In this document: one piece after another, positions 8,770 through 17,474 of the stretch
Numbering within the stretch: the first letter of the stretch is position 1
Layout: each line of letters begins with the position of its first letter
DNA from: Cupriavidus sp. WGlv3
GTDB taxonomy: Bacteria; Pseudomonadota; Gammaproteobacteria; Burkholderiales; Burkholderiaceae
NCBI RefSeq assembly: GCF_023952475.1
Contig: NZ_JALHRX010000018.1
Coordinates: forward strand, 1 to 64,000
Length of the DNA stretch: 64,000 nt
Reading direction: 5' to 3'
The notes under the pieces: model-generated
What the model was told of the DNA's origin: nothing
What the model saw: only the letters and a program-made list of their open reading frames with translations
Databases searched by the model: none
Translations under genes and position numbers: made by a program

Positions 8770-9687
8770 TCAGCGCAGCAGCGCCGCGATGCGCTCGCGC
8801 TGGCCGGGATCGGGCATGCGGCCCAGCGCGGCGCCGAGGTTGTCGGCCATGTTGCGCGGCTTGGAGGTGGCCGGGATCGCGGCGGTCACGGCCGGATGGC
8901 TGACGACGAACTTCAGGAACAGCTGGCCCCATGAGCCGCAGTCAATGTCGCCGGCCCATGGTGGCAGCGCGCGGTCCTTGACCACGCGGAACAGGCGGCC
9001 GTCCTGGAACGGCCGGTTGACCAGCACCGCCACGCCGCGCGCCTCGCACAGCGGCAGCAGCGTGCGCTCGGCATTGCGCTCGCCCACGGAGTAGTTGATC
9101 TGGACGAAATCCACACGCTCGGCGCGCACGATTCTCTCCAGCGCCTCGTGGGCGTCGTCGCGGTAATGGGTGATGCCCAGGTAGCGGATGCGGCCCTGTT
9201 CCTTCAGCTGGCGCAGCCAGCGCAGGTTGCCCTGCCAGTCGATCAGGTTGTGTATCTGCAGCAGGTCGACCTTGTCGACGTGCAGGTTGGCCAGTGACCG
9301 TTGCCATTGCGCCTGCGCCGGCGCGCCGGAAGGTGCCGAGATCTTGGCGGCGAGGAACACCCGGTTGCGCGCATTGGCCGCCCGCAGCAGGTCGCCGGTC
9401 ACGGCTTCGGCGCTGCCGTAGCTGGGCGCGGTGTCGACCACCGAGCCTTCGGTCTGCAGCAACAGCCCCATGACCTCCGCCAGCGGCTTGCGTTCGTCAG
9501 GGCCGGTGCCGACGTTGAAGGTGTCGGCGGTGCCCATGCCGATCACGGGCAGGGCTTCGGTGGTGCCGGGAATGGTGCGGCGCAGGGGCGCGGCAACGGT
9601 GGCGGCATGGGCCGGCGGCGCTGGCCCGATGCCGGTGGCGGCCAGTCCCGCGGCCAGGCCGAGGAATGAGCGACGGTCGATCGACAT
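8770..9687 (-). CDS. Tat-exported aldo/keto reductase
   Basis: A 305-residue NADPH-dependent aldo/keto reductase. The N-terminus is a twin-arginine signal (DRRSFLGLAAGLAATG, then an Ala-rich stretch ending AHAA near residue 29), so the enzyme is predicted to fold in the cytoplasm and be exported. The barrel follows with GMGTADTFNVG, VVDTAPSYGSAEAV (catalytic Asp and Tyr), FLAAKISAP (catalytic Lys), VDLLQIHN (His) and YLGITHYRDDAHE. The C-terminus has AAIPATSKPRNMADNL for cofactor binding. It precedes the AAA-type transporter on the same strand. Family and export signal are clear; the substrate is not. Confidence 0.85.
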   Translation of the reverse strand: MSIDRRSFLGLAAGLAATGIGPAPPAHAATVAAPLRRTIPGTTEALPVIGMGTADTFNVGTGPDERKPLAEVMGLLLQTEGSVVDTAPSYGSAEAVTGDLLRAANARNRVFLAAKISAPSGAPAQAQWQRSLANLHVDKVDLLQIHNLIDWQGNLRWLRQLKEQGRIRYLGITHYRDDAHEALERIVRAERVDFVQINYSVGERNAERTLLPLCEARGVAVLVNRPFQDGRLFRVVKDRALPPWAGDIDCGSWGQLFLKFVVSHPAVTAAIPATSKPRNMADNLGAALGRMPDPGQRERIAALLR

Positions 9688-9772
9688 GGGAGGGTTTCCC
9701 GGCGAGTCACTGACTGGTTGACCTTAGGCGTTGAGCCCGGCCGTGTAAACCGTTGCGTGCGCGGCGGAATCC

Positions 9773-10153
9773 CTAGTGCAGGCGAGGACGATATCCCACG
9801 CCAAACCGGACGGACAAGGCGCTCAGGCGCTGGTCCATCGTCCACAGGCGGGCACCGGGGGTGATCAGGGTCGAAGCCAGCAAGGTGACATCCACCAGGC
9901 CGCAGCCCAGCCCATACAGTTGCTCGCGCTCAACCAGTGCGATGACTTCGGCCAGCGTTGCCTGCCTGGCAGCCTGCAGCAGCCCGATGTCGCCGAGCGT
10001 CTGTGCCCGGGGCGCCGGTGGCGTGCCGCAGGCCAGTTCGGCCACGACCAGGGGATGGGTCAGCACCTGGTCCGCTTCCATCAGGCGGATCAGGGCGTCG
10101 TTGCGCTGCCGGAAATGGCCCACCCACACCGAAGTGTCGACGAGCACGTTCAT
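9773..10153 (-). CDS. vapC: VapC-type PIN-domain ribonuclease toxin
   Basis: A 126-residue PIN-domain protein. The acidic metal-binding residues expected for VapC are visible: Asp in [11 protein letters not shown] at the start, Glu in LVVAELACG, Asp in [14 protein letters not shown] and Asp in LWTMDQRL. VapC toxins cleave tRNA or rRNA and are held in check by VapB. The start ATG overlaps the end of vapB by 4 bp, the usual arrangement. Length and motif order fit the family; the RNA target is unknown. Confidence 0.85.
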   Translation of the reverse strand: MNVLVDTSVWVGHFRQRNDALIRLMEADQVLTHPLVVAELACGTPPAPRAQTLGDIGLLQAARQATLAEVIALVEREQLYGLGCGLVDVTLLASTLITPGARLWTMDQRLSALSVRFGVGYRPRLH

Positions 10154-10356
10154 TTGGCGTCGGGTTCGGGATTGCGGCGCGGTACGTCTTGCATGTCGGG
10201 CGCTGCGCCGCCCAGGGCCGCAAGGCGCTTGGCAGCCTGCACCCGAACGAAAGTCTTGATTGCCTCGCGAAACAGGTCTGCTTTGTCCATACCAGGGTCC
10301 GCCATCTCCAGTGCTTGTTCATACAGGGCGTCATCGATCGTGACTGTCGTGCGCAT
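10150..10356 (-). CDS. vapB: VapB-type ribbon-helix-helix antitoxin
   Basis: A 68-residue protein starting [20 protein letters not shown], the beta-strand and first helix of ribbon-helix-helix antitoxins (VapB with DUF2191-like N-terminus), followed by a charged tail that would bind and block VapC. The ATG has GGAGC upstream. A palindrome 20 bp further upstream (10376-10399) is the likely autoregulatory site. Confidence 0.8.
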   Translation of the reverse strand: MRTTVTIDDALYEQALEMADPGMDKADLFREAIKTFVRVQAAKRLAALGGAAPDMQDVPRRNPEPDAK

Positions 10357-10375
10357 CGCTGGCTCCTTGAATCAG

Positions 10376-10399
10376 TTTTGATGTCAATATGCATCAAAA
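10376..10399. promoter_or_regulatory. Probable vapBC operator
   Basis: TTTTGATG and CATCAAAA form a perfect 8-bp inverted repeat with an 8-bp spacer, ending 19 bp before the vapB start codon. It sits in an A/T-rich stretch unlike its surroundings, as expected for an autoregulated promoter bound by a VapB ribbon-helix-helix dimer pair. Confidence 0.6.
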
Positions 10400-10580
10400 A
10401 CGGAATCAGGGCAAGGCCGCAATCGCTTGCGAAGCCGAGCGCCGCCGACACGCAGCAGTATTGGCTGCCGATGGCAGGGCGTCGATGAGAGATGTCGCAT
10501 TCCGGGCCGGCCATGGCAGGCATGGCGCCGGAGCCGCCGCGGCGCGGCCCCGTCGGCCCGCGGTCGGCCCCGGTCCGCCG

Positions 10581-11942
10581 TCAGATCAGCGTGGCCAGGC
10601 CCAGCGTCAGCAGCAGCGCCACCACCGAGATGATGGTTTCGCAGACCGACCAGGTCTTGAAGGTCTGGGCCACGGTCATGTTGAAGTACTCCTTGACCAG
10701 CCAGAAGCCGCCGTCGTTCACGTGCGACAGGATCAGCGAGCCGGCGCCGGTGGTCAGCACCAGCAGTTCCGGGCGGGTGCCGGGCACGCTGGCGGCAATC
10801 GGCGCGACGATGCCGGCGGCGGTGGTCATGGCAACCGTTGCCGAGCCCGTGGCGATGCGGATCATCACCGCGACCAGCCAGCCCAGCACCAGCACCGAGA
10901 CATTGGCGCCGGTGGCGACGTCGACGATGGCGGTGGAGATGCCCGAGTCGCGCAAGATGCGGCCGAAGCCGCCGCCGGCACCGACCACCAGCGTGATGAT
11001 GGCGGTGGGCGCCACGCACTCGTTGGTGAACTTGAGGATGGTCTCGCGATTGAAGCCGCGCGCCTTGCCGAAAGTGTAGAAGCTCACCAGCGCGGCGATC
11101 AGCAGCGCCATCACCGAGTTGCCGATCAGCTTCAGGAAGTCGTTGGCGAAGGTCTTGGGCGTGGTGAACAGGTCGGCCCAGCTGCCGATCAGCATCAGCA
11201 CCACCGGCAGCAGGATGGTGAACACCGTGATGCCAAAGCCTGGCAGCTCGTGCGATTCCTTGACGCGCTCATCCTCTTCGGTGAACTGCTCGGCCAGCGG
11301 GTTGTATTCTGGCAGCTTGACGTAGCGGTCCATCAGCCGGGCGAACAGCGGGCCTGCCAGCGCGGCGGTGGGAATGCCCACGATCAGCGCGTACATGATG
11401 GTCTTGCCGATATCTGCGCCGTATGCGGTCACCGCCAGCAGCGCGGCCGGGTGCGGCGGGATCAGGCCGTGCACGACCGACAGGCCGGCCACCATCGGAA
11501 TGCCGACCAGCACCATCGACGTGCCGGTGCGCTTGGCGACGTTGAAGGCGATCGGCACCAGCAGCACGAAACCCACTTCGAAGAACACTGGCAGGCCGAC
11601 GATGAAGGCGATGGTGGCCATGGCCCAATGCACGTTCTTCGCGCCGAAGAAATCGATCAGCGTGTTGGCGATGCGCTCGGCGCCGCCGGACTCGGCCATC
11701 ATCTTGCCCAGCATGGTGCCCAGGCCCACCACCAGCGCGATATGCCCCAGGGTGCCGCCGACACCGGCTTCAAAGGACTTGACGATCTCGCTCATCGGCA
11801 TGCCCACGGCAAAGCCGAGCAGCACCGAAACGACCACCAGGGTAATGAACGGGTTGAGCTTGTAGCGCGCGATCAGCACCACCAGTGCAATCACTGCGAT
11901 CAGCGCATACACCAAGAGCGTGGTTCCGGTGACGGGACCCAT
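10581..11942 (-). CDS. gntP: Gluconate:H+ symporter family permease (GntP)
   Basis: A 453-residue inner-membrane permease of the GntP family with 12 or more hydrophobic segments. Family stretches include GFAVGMPMSEIVKSFEAG, ALVVGLGTMLGKMMAESGG, VHGLIPPHPAALLAV and LILSHVNDGGFWLVKEYF near the end. GntP proteins import gluconate and related sugar acids. The ATG at 11942 has GGAGACAAT before it; the open frame runs further upstream only through repeat sequence. It is followed by no gene of the cluster and is presumably transcribed with ridA and the D-aminoacylase. Here an amino sugar acid may be the substrate. Confidence 0.9.
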   Translation of the reverse strand: MGPVTGTTLLVYALIAVIALVVLIARYKLNPFITLVVVSVLLGFAVGMPMSEIVKSFEAGVGGTLGHIALVVGLGTMLGKMMAESGGAERIANTLIDFFGAKNVHWAMATIAFIVGLPVFFEVGFVLLVPIAFNVAKRTGTSMVLVGIPMVAGLSVVHGLIPPHPAALLAVTAYGADIGKTIMYALIVGIPTAALAGPLFARLMDRYVKLPEYNPLAEQFTEEDERVKESHELPGFGITVFTILLPVVLMLIGSWADLFTTPKTFANDFLKLIGNSVMALLIAALVSFYTFGKARGFNRETILKFTNECVAPTAIITLVVGAGGGFGRILRDSGISTAIVDVATGANVSVLVLGWLVAVMIRIATGSATVAMTTAAGIVAPIAASVPGTRPELLVLTTGAGSLILSHVNDGGFWLVKEYFNMTVAQTFKTWSVCETIISVVALLLTLGLATLI

Positions 11943-12006
11943 ATTGTCTCCTTGCGTGGAAAAAGAGCCGCTTGTGGCGGCAGCAGAGGTTTGGCTTTCT
12001 TGTTTT

Positions 12007-12026
12007 CTCTCCCGTTTGCGGGAGAG
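12007..12026. repeat. Short palindromic repeat unit (REP-like), copy 1
   Basis: CTCTCCCG-tttg-CGGGAGAG is a perfect 8-bp stem with a 4-nt loop in the gntP-ridA gap. It shares its core with the copy 60 bp away and resembles the dispersed CTCTCCC-type palindromes common in this group of bacteria. Confidence 0.6.
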
Positions 12027-12086
12027 GCGGTGGGGAAGAGAGCATGCGTGGCAAGCACCTTGGCGGCTCACTTTGTGGTGACGCCG

Positions 12087-12129
12087 GCTCTCTCCCCCGG
12101 CCCCTCGCCCGCGCGCGGGAGAGGGGAGC
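12087..12129. repeat. Palindromic repeat unit (REP-like), copy 2
   Basis: A 43-bp imperfect palindrome with outer GCTC/GAGC ends and a CTCTCCC / GGGAGAG core around GCCCGCGCGCGGG. It is the longer form of the unit at 12007. The two lie between ridA and gntP and may stabilise or attenuate the polycistronic message. Confidence 0.6.
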
Positions 12130-12167
12130 AAACAGTGCGGAAGCAGTGAATCAGGCGGGCAGCCGGC

Positions 12168-12560
12168 TCAGGCTGCCGGCTTCTTGTAGGCGATGCAGTC
12201 GACCTCGACCTTGCAATCGACCACCATGCTCGACTGCACGCAGGCGCGCGCGGGCGGGTTGGCGCCGAAGTATTCCTTGAAGATCTTGTTGAACGAGGCG
12301 AAGTCGCGGGTGTCGTCCAGCCATACGCCGCAGCGCACGACATGCTCGGGGCCGTAGCCGGCCTCGGCCAGGATCGCCAGCACGTTCTTGATGGCCTGGT
12401 GGGTCTGGGGCACGATGCCGCCGTCGATGACCTCGCCGTTGACCATCGGCACCTGGCCGGAGACGTAGAGCCAGCCATCGGCCGCGACCGCGCGGGCAAA
12501 GGGCATGTGCTGGCCACCGGTACCGGTGCCGCCTTCGACGCCGAATCGTTTGATGTCCAT
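12168..12560 (-). CDS. RidA-family enamine/imine deaminase
   Basis: A 130-residue YjgF/YER057c/RidA-fold protein. Family features are LYVSGQVPM near residue 31, VLAILAEAGYGPEHVV in the middle and ARACVQSSMVVDCKVEVDCIAY at the end, with the conserved Arg in PARAC that binds the carboxylate of 2-imino acids. RidA proteins speed hydrolysis of reactive enamines and imines made by PLP dehydratases. The start follows CCAGGAGTACCC. It sits between the D-aminoacylase and gntP on the same strand, which fits a partner for the PLP dehydratase encoded divergently at 15206. Confidence 0.85.
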   Translation of the reverse strand: MDIKRFGVEGGTGTGGQHMPFARAVAADGWLYVSGQVPMVNGEVIDGGIVPQTHQAIKNVLAILAEAGYGPEHVVRCGVWLDDTRDFASFNKIFKEYFGANPPARACVQSSMVVDCKVEVDCIAYKKPAA

Positions 12561-12612
12561 GGGTACTCCTGGAATGAGTTGGATAGGGTAGGGAAGCGGC
12601 GGTGCGTGCGGG

Positions 12613-14067
12613 TCAGTCCGCACCGCGGGGCAGGAACCGGCCGGCGCGCACGCCGGTGCTCTGGCGCTGCTGCCATGACAGCTCGCCGTTGACCCAGACC
12701 GAGGCAATGCCCTCGGCCGGCTGCATCGGACCGGTAAAGCTGGCGGCGTCGCGGATGGTGGCGGCGTCGAACAGCACCAGGTCGGCCCAGTAGCCTTCGC
12801 GCACGAAGCCGCGCTGGTGCAGGCCGAAGCGCTCGGCCGACATGCCGGTCATCTTGTTGACGGCCACGGTCAGCGGAAACAGCTCGCGGTCGCGCGCGTA
12901 GTGGCCCAGCACGCGCGGGAACGCGCCCCACAGGCGCGGGTGCGGCAGCGGGTCGTTGGGCAGGCCGTCCGAGCCGACCACCGTGGCCGGGTGGCTCAGG
13001 ATGCGGTCGACGTCGGCGTCTTCCATGCAGTGGTAGACCGCGCCGGCGGGCATCAGCCGGCGCGCCGCTTCGTGCAGGTCGACCTGCCATTCGGCGGCGA
13101 TGTCGGCGAGCAGGCGGCCGCCCATCTCGGGCGCGCCTTCGGACCAGGTCACCATGATGTCGAAGTCGCCGGTGACCTGCTTCAGGTCCAGCGTGGACGA
13201 GCTGGCGGTGTAGGGGTAGCAGTCGCAGCCGACCGGCTGCCAGCGCTGCGCGCCGTCGAGCGCGTCCAGCACCTCGGTGCTGCGGCCCCAGTTGGCCACG
13301 CCGGCGCACTTCAGGTGCGAGATCACCACCGGTACGCGCGCATGGCGGCCGATGCGGAAGGCCTCGTCCATGGCGTCGAGGATCTCGGCGAACTCGCTGC
13401 GCAGGTGGGTGGCGTAGAGCGCGCCGGCCTTGGCCAGCGGCTCGGCCAGCGCCAGCACTTCCTCGGTCGGCGCGCTGAAGGCGTTGGCATAGGCCAGGCC
13501 TGTCGACAGGCCCAGCGCGCCGTGCTGCAGCGCTTCTTCGAGCTGCGCGCGCATTGCCTCGATTTCGTGCGGCGTGGCGGCGCGGTCGAAGCGGTCCATA
13601 TGGTTGCTGCGCAGCGCGGTATGGCCTACCAGCGCGGCAACGTTGACCGCGGGCTGCGCGGCCTCGACCGCATCGACATAGGCCTTGAAATCCGGGTAGC
13701 GGAAGGCGTCGGCATGGCCGAGCAGGTTCATCGGGTCGGGCGGATCGCCCGCCAGCATGACCGGCGCGGCGCTGATGCCGCAGTTGCCGACCACCACCGT
13801 GGTCACGCCCTGCGATAGCTTGGGCGTCATCTCCGGCTGGCGCACCACGTTGGTGTCGTCGTGCGTGTGGACGTCGATAAAGCCGGGCGCGAGCACCAGG
13901 CCATCGCCCTCGACCACGTGCGCGGCCGCATCGGGATCGATTGCGCCGGGGGCATCGATGCGGGCGATGCGGCCATCGCGCAAGGCCACGTCGGCCAGGC
14001 GCGGGGCCGCGCCGGAGCCGTCGATCAGCGTGACGCAGCGGATCAGGGTATCGAACAAGTGTGGCAT
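12613..14067 (-). CDS. N-acyl-D-amino-acid deacylase (D-aminoacylase)
   Basis: A 484-residue amidohydrolase-superfamily enzyme. The first metal site is GFIDVHTHDDTNVV near residue 60; others are YATHLRSEF, VISHLKCAG and VVGSDGLPNDP with the catalytic Asp. The C-terminus has RFGLHQRGFVREGYWADLVLFD typical of D-aminoacylases/dihydroorotase-like proteins. These enzymes remove acyl groups from N-acyl-D-amino acids using zinc. The ATG is 2 bp after the rpiR stop, so the two are translationally linked. In this cluster it could deacylate an N-acyl amino sugar acid before dehydration. Family firm; substrate inferred. Confidence 0.88.
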   Translation of the reverse strand: MPHLFDTLIRCVTLIDGSGAAPRLADVALRDGRIARIDAPGAIDPDAAAHVVEGDGLVLAPGFIDVHTHDDTNVVRQPEMTPKLSQGVTTVVVGNCGISAAPVMLAGDPPDPMNLLGHADAFRYPDFKAYVDAVEAAQPAVNVAALVGHTALRSNHMDRFDRAATPHEIEAMRAQLEEALQHGALGLSTGLAYANAFSAPTEEVLALAEPLAKAGALYATHLRSEFAEILDAMDEAFRIGRHARVPVVISHLKCAGVANWGRSTEVLDALDGAQRWQPVGCDCYPYTASSSTLDLKQVTGDFDIMVTWSEGAPEMGGRLLADIAAEWQVDLHEAARRLMPAGAVYHCMEDADVDRILSHPATVVGSDGLPNDPLPHPRLWGAFPRVLGHYARDRELFPLTVAVNKMTGMSAERFGLHQRGFVREGYWADLVLFDAATIRDAASFTGPMQPAEGIASVWVNGELSWQQRQSTGVRAGRFLPRGAD

Positions 14068-14069
14068 GG

Positions 14070-14975
14070 TCAGTCTCCCAGCGGCTGGCGGCTGTCGGGG
14101 CCCTTGCCAGGGCCGCTGTCGCCGCGGTGGCTGTCGAGCACGTACTTGAGCCGGCGCAGGCGCTCCTTGCTCTGGTCCGGCTGCAACAGTGCGCACTGCG
14201 TGGCCAGCACGTCCAGCACCATCAGCATGGCGTAGCGCGAGGCCGATGGCTTGAAAATGAAATCCGTCTCCAGCGTGCGCACCGGCAGCAGCACGTCGGC
14301 GCGCGCGGCCAGCGGCGATCCCAGCGCGGTCACGGCCACCAGGCGGGCGCCGTACTCGCGCGCGATATCGCAGCTGGCCAGCATCTCCGGCACGCGGCCG
14401 CTGGCCGAGAAGGCCAGCACCACGTCGTCGCGGCCAAGCGTGGCCGCCACCATCTTCTGCAGCAGGGCGTCCTGGTAGCTGGCCACCGGCAGGCCCAGGC
14501 GCGCCAGGCGGTGGCGCGCTTCATCGGCCATGAACGACGAGCCGCCGCCCATGCCAAAAGCGTAGACCATGCGTGCGCCCAGCAACAGGCGCGCGGCCTG
14601 CTCGATGCGCTGGGTATCCAGCAGCCCGCGGTTGGCTTCCAGCGCGGTGAGGATGTCGGCGTGGATGTTGTCGGCAAGCGTGGCAGGCGCGGCTTCAGCG
14701 GCGGGAACGTTGCCGGGCTGCAGGAAGCGCGCGCCCACCGCCGCGGCCTGGGCCAGGCGCAGCTTCAGGTCGCGCACGTCGCGGCAGCCGATGGCCTTGG
14801 CAAAGCGCGTCACGCTGGCCTCGCTGACGCCGGCCTGGCGGGCCAGTTCATTGATGCTCGCCGCCGCCGCGCCGGCCAGGTCTTCCAGCACCACCTGCGC
14901 CACCTTCTGCTCGGCCAGGCGCAGCGCGGGACCGCGCTCGGCGATGCGGGTCAGGATGTCGAAGGGCGCGGTCAT
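14070..14975 (-). CDS. RpiR-family transcriptional regulator (HTH + SIS)
   Basis: A 301-residue regulator with the RpiR helix-turn-helix at about 20-75 (SINELARQAGVSEASVTRFA) and a SIS sugar-phosphate-binding domain at about 120-265 (VYAFGMGGGSSFMADEARHR, VLAFSASGRVPEML). Such proteins sense phosphorylated sugars or sugar acids; KDPG and 6-phosphogluconate are known ligands of the HexR branch. It is divergent from the dehydratase-kinase-aldolase operon across a 230-bp gap and heads the operon with the D-aminoacylase. It is the likely local regulator of both arms. Confidence 0.88.
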   Translation of the reverse strand: MTAPFDILTRIAERGPALRLAEQKVAQVVLEDLAGAAAASINELARQAGVSEASVTRFAKAIGCRDVRDLKLRLAQAAAVGARFLQPGNVPAAEAAPATLADNIHADILTALEANRGLLDTQRIEQAARLLLGARMVYAFGMGGGSSFMADEARHRLARLGLPVASYQDALLQKMVAATLGRDDVVLAFSASGRVPEMLASCDIAREYGARLVAVTALGSPLAARADVLLPVRTLETDFIFKPSASRYAMLMVLDVLATQCALLQPDQSKERLRRLKYVLDSHRGDSGPGKGPDSRQPLGD

Positions 14976-15142
14976 GGTGGGTGATGGGGGCGAGGTGGCG
15001 AAGCGGGTTCGAATCGTGATGTGACGAAATCTGCAGTCGGCGCGGGCAGGGGCTATAACAGTGACTGGCGCCTGAGGGTGAGAACCTTTCCTGGTACCGC
15101 GCGGCTGCCGCCGCAGCGCTGTGTGTTACTTTATAACAAGGA

Positions 15143-15160
15143 TGAAATATCTTATTTTCA
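15143..15160. promoter_or_regulatory. Candidate RpiR operator in the divergent gap
   Basis: TGAAATATCTTATTTTCA has 5-bp outer arms (TGAAA/TTTCA) in an A/T-rich core, the shape of sites bound by RpiR-type regulators. It lies 46 bp before the dehydratase start and 168 bp from the rpiR start. The short arms make this tentative. Confidence 0.35.
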
Positions 15161-15205
15161 GGGCTATCATTACGTCAATCAGATTTTTTCAGGGTGATGA
15201 CAGGC

Positions 15206-16474
15206 ATGCGTGAAATAAAGTATCAGGCTGGTGTGATCGATCCGCTCAACAAGGCGCTGGGCCGGATGGAGGCTCCGCTTGCTCCGGATGCGGCCGGCCA
15301 GACCGGCTGGAACCTGTTGCAGGAAGAACTGAGCCTGCCTGCCGCGGTGCTGTATGAAGACCGGCTGGCGCACAACCTGGAGTGGATGCGACGCTTCATG
15401 AACGAATACGGCGTGCAGCTGGCGCCGCATGGCAAGACCACCATGGCGCCCAAGCTGTTTGCCCGGCAGCTCGACGCCGGCGCCTGGGGCATCACCCTGG
15501 CCACCGCGCACCAGACCGCGGCGGCGCATGCGCATGGCGTCAAGCGGGTGCTCATGGCCAACCAGCTGGTCGGCCGCCGCAATATGGAAATCATCGCGGA
15601 CCTGCTGCGCGATTCCGACTTTGAATTCTTCGCGCTGGTGGATTCGGCCGAACTGGTCGATCAGCTCGGCAGGTTCTTCCAGCAGCGTGGACAGACGCTG
15701 CAGGTGCTGCTCGAGCTGGGCGTCGAAGGCGGGCGCACCGGCGTGCGCGACGATGCCCAGCAGCAGGCCGTGCTCGACGCGCTGGCGCGCTGGCCCGACG
15801 CGCTGTCGCTGGCCGGCGTGGAAATCTACGAGGGCGTGCTGAAGGAAGAGGCCGATATCCGCAAGTTCCTGCAGCGCACCGTGGCGGTAACGAAGCAACT
15901 GGCCGCGCAAGGCCGCTTCGGCCGCAGCCCGGTGGTGATGTCGGGCGCGGGCTCGGCCTGGTACGACGTGGTGGCCGAGGAATTCGCGCGCACCGACATC
16001 GGCGCGCCGATCGACATCGTGCTGCGTCCCGGCTGCTACCTGACGCACGATGTGGGCATCTACCGCGCGGCCCAGCAGCGCATCCTGGCGAGCAACCCGG
16101 TCGCGCAGAAAATGCGCGAGGGTTTGCTGCCGGCGCTGCAGCTGTGGGCCTATGTCCAGTCGATTCCGGAACCCGACCGCGTCATCATCGGCATGGGCAA
16201 GCGCGATGCCGCCTTCGACGCCGGCATGCCGATCCCGGCGCGCCGCTACCGTCCCGGTGAAGAGACGCCGGTGGACGTGCCCGCGCATTGGGAGGTCACC
16301 GGCATGATGGACCAGCATGCCTACCTGCAGATCCGGCCGGGCGACGACATCCAGGTCGGCGACATGATCGCCTTCGATATCTCGCACCCGTGTCTGACCT
16401 TCGACAAGTGGCGCCATATCCCGGTGCTGGATCGCGACCTGCGCGTGATCGACATCGTGCAAACCTTCTTCTGA
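15206..16474 (+). CDS. PLP-dependent D-serine dehydratase/D-threonine aldolase-like enzyme (amino acid deaminase)
   Basis: About 422 residues. The alanine-racemase-type PLP barrel has LAPHGKTTMAPKLFARQ, where the Lys would bind PLP. The D-serine-dehydratase-like C-terminal domain ends FDISHPCLTFDKW; the His and Cys of HPC match the metal ligands of DSD1-type enzymes. The family removes water and ammonia from D-beta-hydroxy amino acids. The ATG at 15206 is 9 nt after an AGGG; in-frame GTG/ATG codons at 15194-15197 sit on top of that site and are less likely. It leads an operon with a KDG kinase and KDPG aldolase, so its product is probably 2-keto-3-deoxygluconate, which would make it a D-glucosaminate dehydratase. 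That last step is inference. Confidence 0.8.
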   Translation: MREIKYQAGVIDPLNKALGRMEAPLAPDAAGQTGWNLLQEELSLPAAVLYEDRLAHNLEWMRRFMNEYGVQLAPHGKTTMAPKLFARQLDAGAWGITLATAHQTAAAHAHGVKRVLMANQLVGRRNMEIIADLLRDSDFEFFALVDSAELVDQLGRFFQQRGQTLQVLLELGVEGGRTGVRDDAQQQAVLDALARWPDALSLAGVEIYEGVLKEEADIRKFLQRTVAVTKQLAAQGRFGRSPVVMSGAGSAWYDVVAEEFARTDIGAPIDIVLRPGCYLTHDVGIYRAAQQRILASNPVAQKMREGLLPALQLWAYVQSIPEPDRVIIGMGKRDAAFDAGMPIPARRYRPGEETPVDVPAHWEVTGMMDQHAYLQIRPGDDIQVGDMIAFDISHPCLTFDKWRHIPVLDRDLRVIDIVQTFF

Positions 16475-16487
16475 GGCAAACGGCCCC

Positions 16488-17423
16488 ATGAGCATCGATA
16501 TCCTGGCCTATGGCGAGCCGCTGGTTGAATTCAACCAGCAGCCGGACGATCCGTCGCGCTACCTGCAGGGCTTTGGCGGCGACACCTCCAACTTCTGCAT
16601 TGCCGCTGCGCGCCAGGGCGCGAGCACCGGCTATATCTGCGCGGTCGGAGCCGATACCTTCGGCGAACGCCTGCGCGCACTGTGGACGCAGGAGCGGGTC
16701 GACACGCGGCATGTGCACGTCGACGCGAGTGCTCCCACCGGCGTCTACTTTGTCTCGCACGACAGCCATGGCCATCGCTTCGACTACCTGCGCGAAGGCT
16801 CGGCCGCGAGTCGCTACCAGCATGAACAGCTGCCGCTCGGCGCCATCGCCGCGGCGCGCTACCTGCATCTGTCGGGCATCAGCCTGGCCATCAGCACCAG
16901 CGCGTGCGATGCCGGCCTGGATGCGATGGAGCATGCGCGCAAGGCCGGCACCAAGGTCACGCTCGACACCAACCTGCGGCTGCGCCTGTGGTCGCTGGCG
17001 CGCGCGCGCGGCATCATGCGCGAAGCGTTCCGGATGACCGACGTATGTCTGCCCAGCTGGGACGACATCACCGTGCTGACGGGGCTGGACGACCGCGACG
17101 CCATCGCCGACTATCTGCTCGGCTGCGGCATCGGCCTGGTCGCGCTGAAGCTGGGGGAGGAGGGCTCGTACATCGCCACGCCCGAGTCCCGCAGCCTGGT
17201 GCCGGCCTATCCGGTCAAGCCGGTCGACGCCACGGGCGCGGGCGACTGCTTCGGTGGCAGCTTCGTCGCGCGGCTGGCCGCGGGCGCCGACCCGTTCGAG
17301 GCCGCGCGCTATGCCAACGTGGCGGCAGCGCTGTCGACCACCGGCTATGGCGCGGTGGCGCCGATTCCCGATGCGCAGACCGTGCTGGCGCGGCTGGCGC
17401 AGTCGGTATCGGTGATCGCCTGA
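16488..17423 (+). CDS. kdgK: 2-Keto-3-deoxygluconate kinase, PfkB/ribokinase family
   Basis: A 311-residue PfkB sugar kinase. GGDTSNFCIAAARQG near residue 30 binds the sugar, and the C-terminal anion hole and catalytic base are in VDATGAGDCFGGSFVARLAAG (about 242-262). VTLDTNLRLRLW is typical of KDG kinases. It would convert 2-keto-3-deoxygluconate to KDPG. It starts 13 bp after the dehydratase and is followed 51 bp later by KDPG aldolase, giving an obvious pathway order. Confidence 0.85.
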   Translation: MSIDILAYGEPLVEFNQQPDDPSRYLQGFGGDTSNFCIAAARQGASTGYICAVGADTFGERLRALWTQERVDTRHVHVDASAPTGVYFVSHDSHGHRFDYLREGSAASRYQHEQLPLGAIAAARYLHLSGISLAISTSACDAGLDAMEHARKAGTKVTLDTNLRLRLWSLARARGIMREAFRMTDVCLPSWDDITVLTGLDDRDAIADYLLGCGIGLVALKLGEEGSYIATPESRSLVPAYPVKPVDATGAGDCFGGSFVARLAAGADPFEAARYANVAAALSTTGYGAVAPIPDAQTVLARLAQSVSVIA

Positions 17424-17474
17424 GCCGCTGCCCGACCCTGATGTTTTCCTGAACCCCCATACCGCGAGATCGCC

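Noticed and set aside
15194-15199. Earlier GTG/ATG starts for the DSD1-like gene
   Set aside because: They overlap the only AGGG ribosome site; the ATG at 15206 is better placed.
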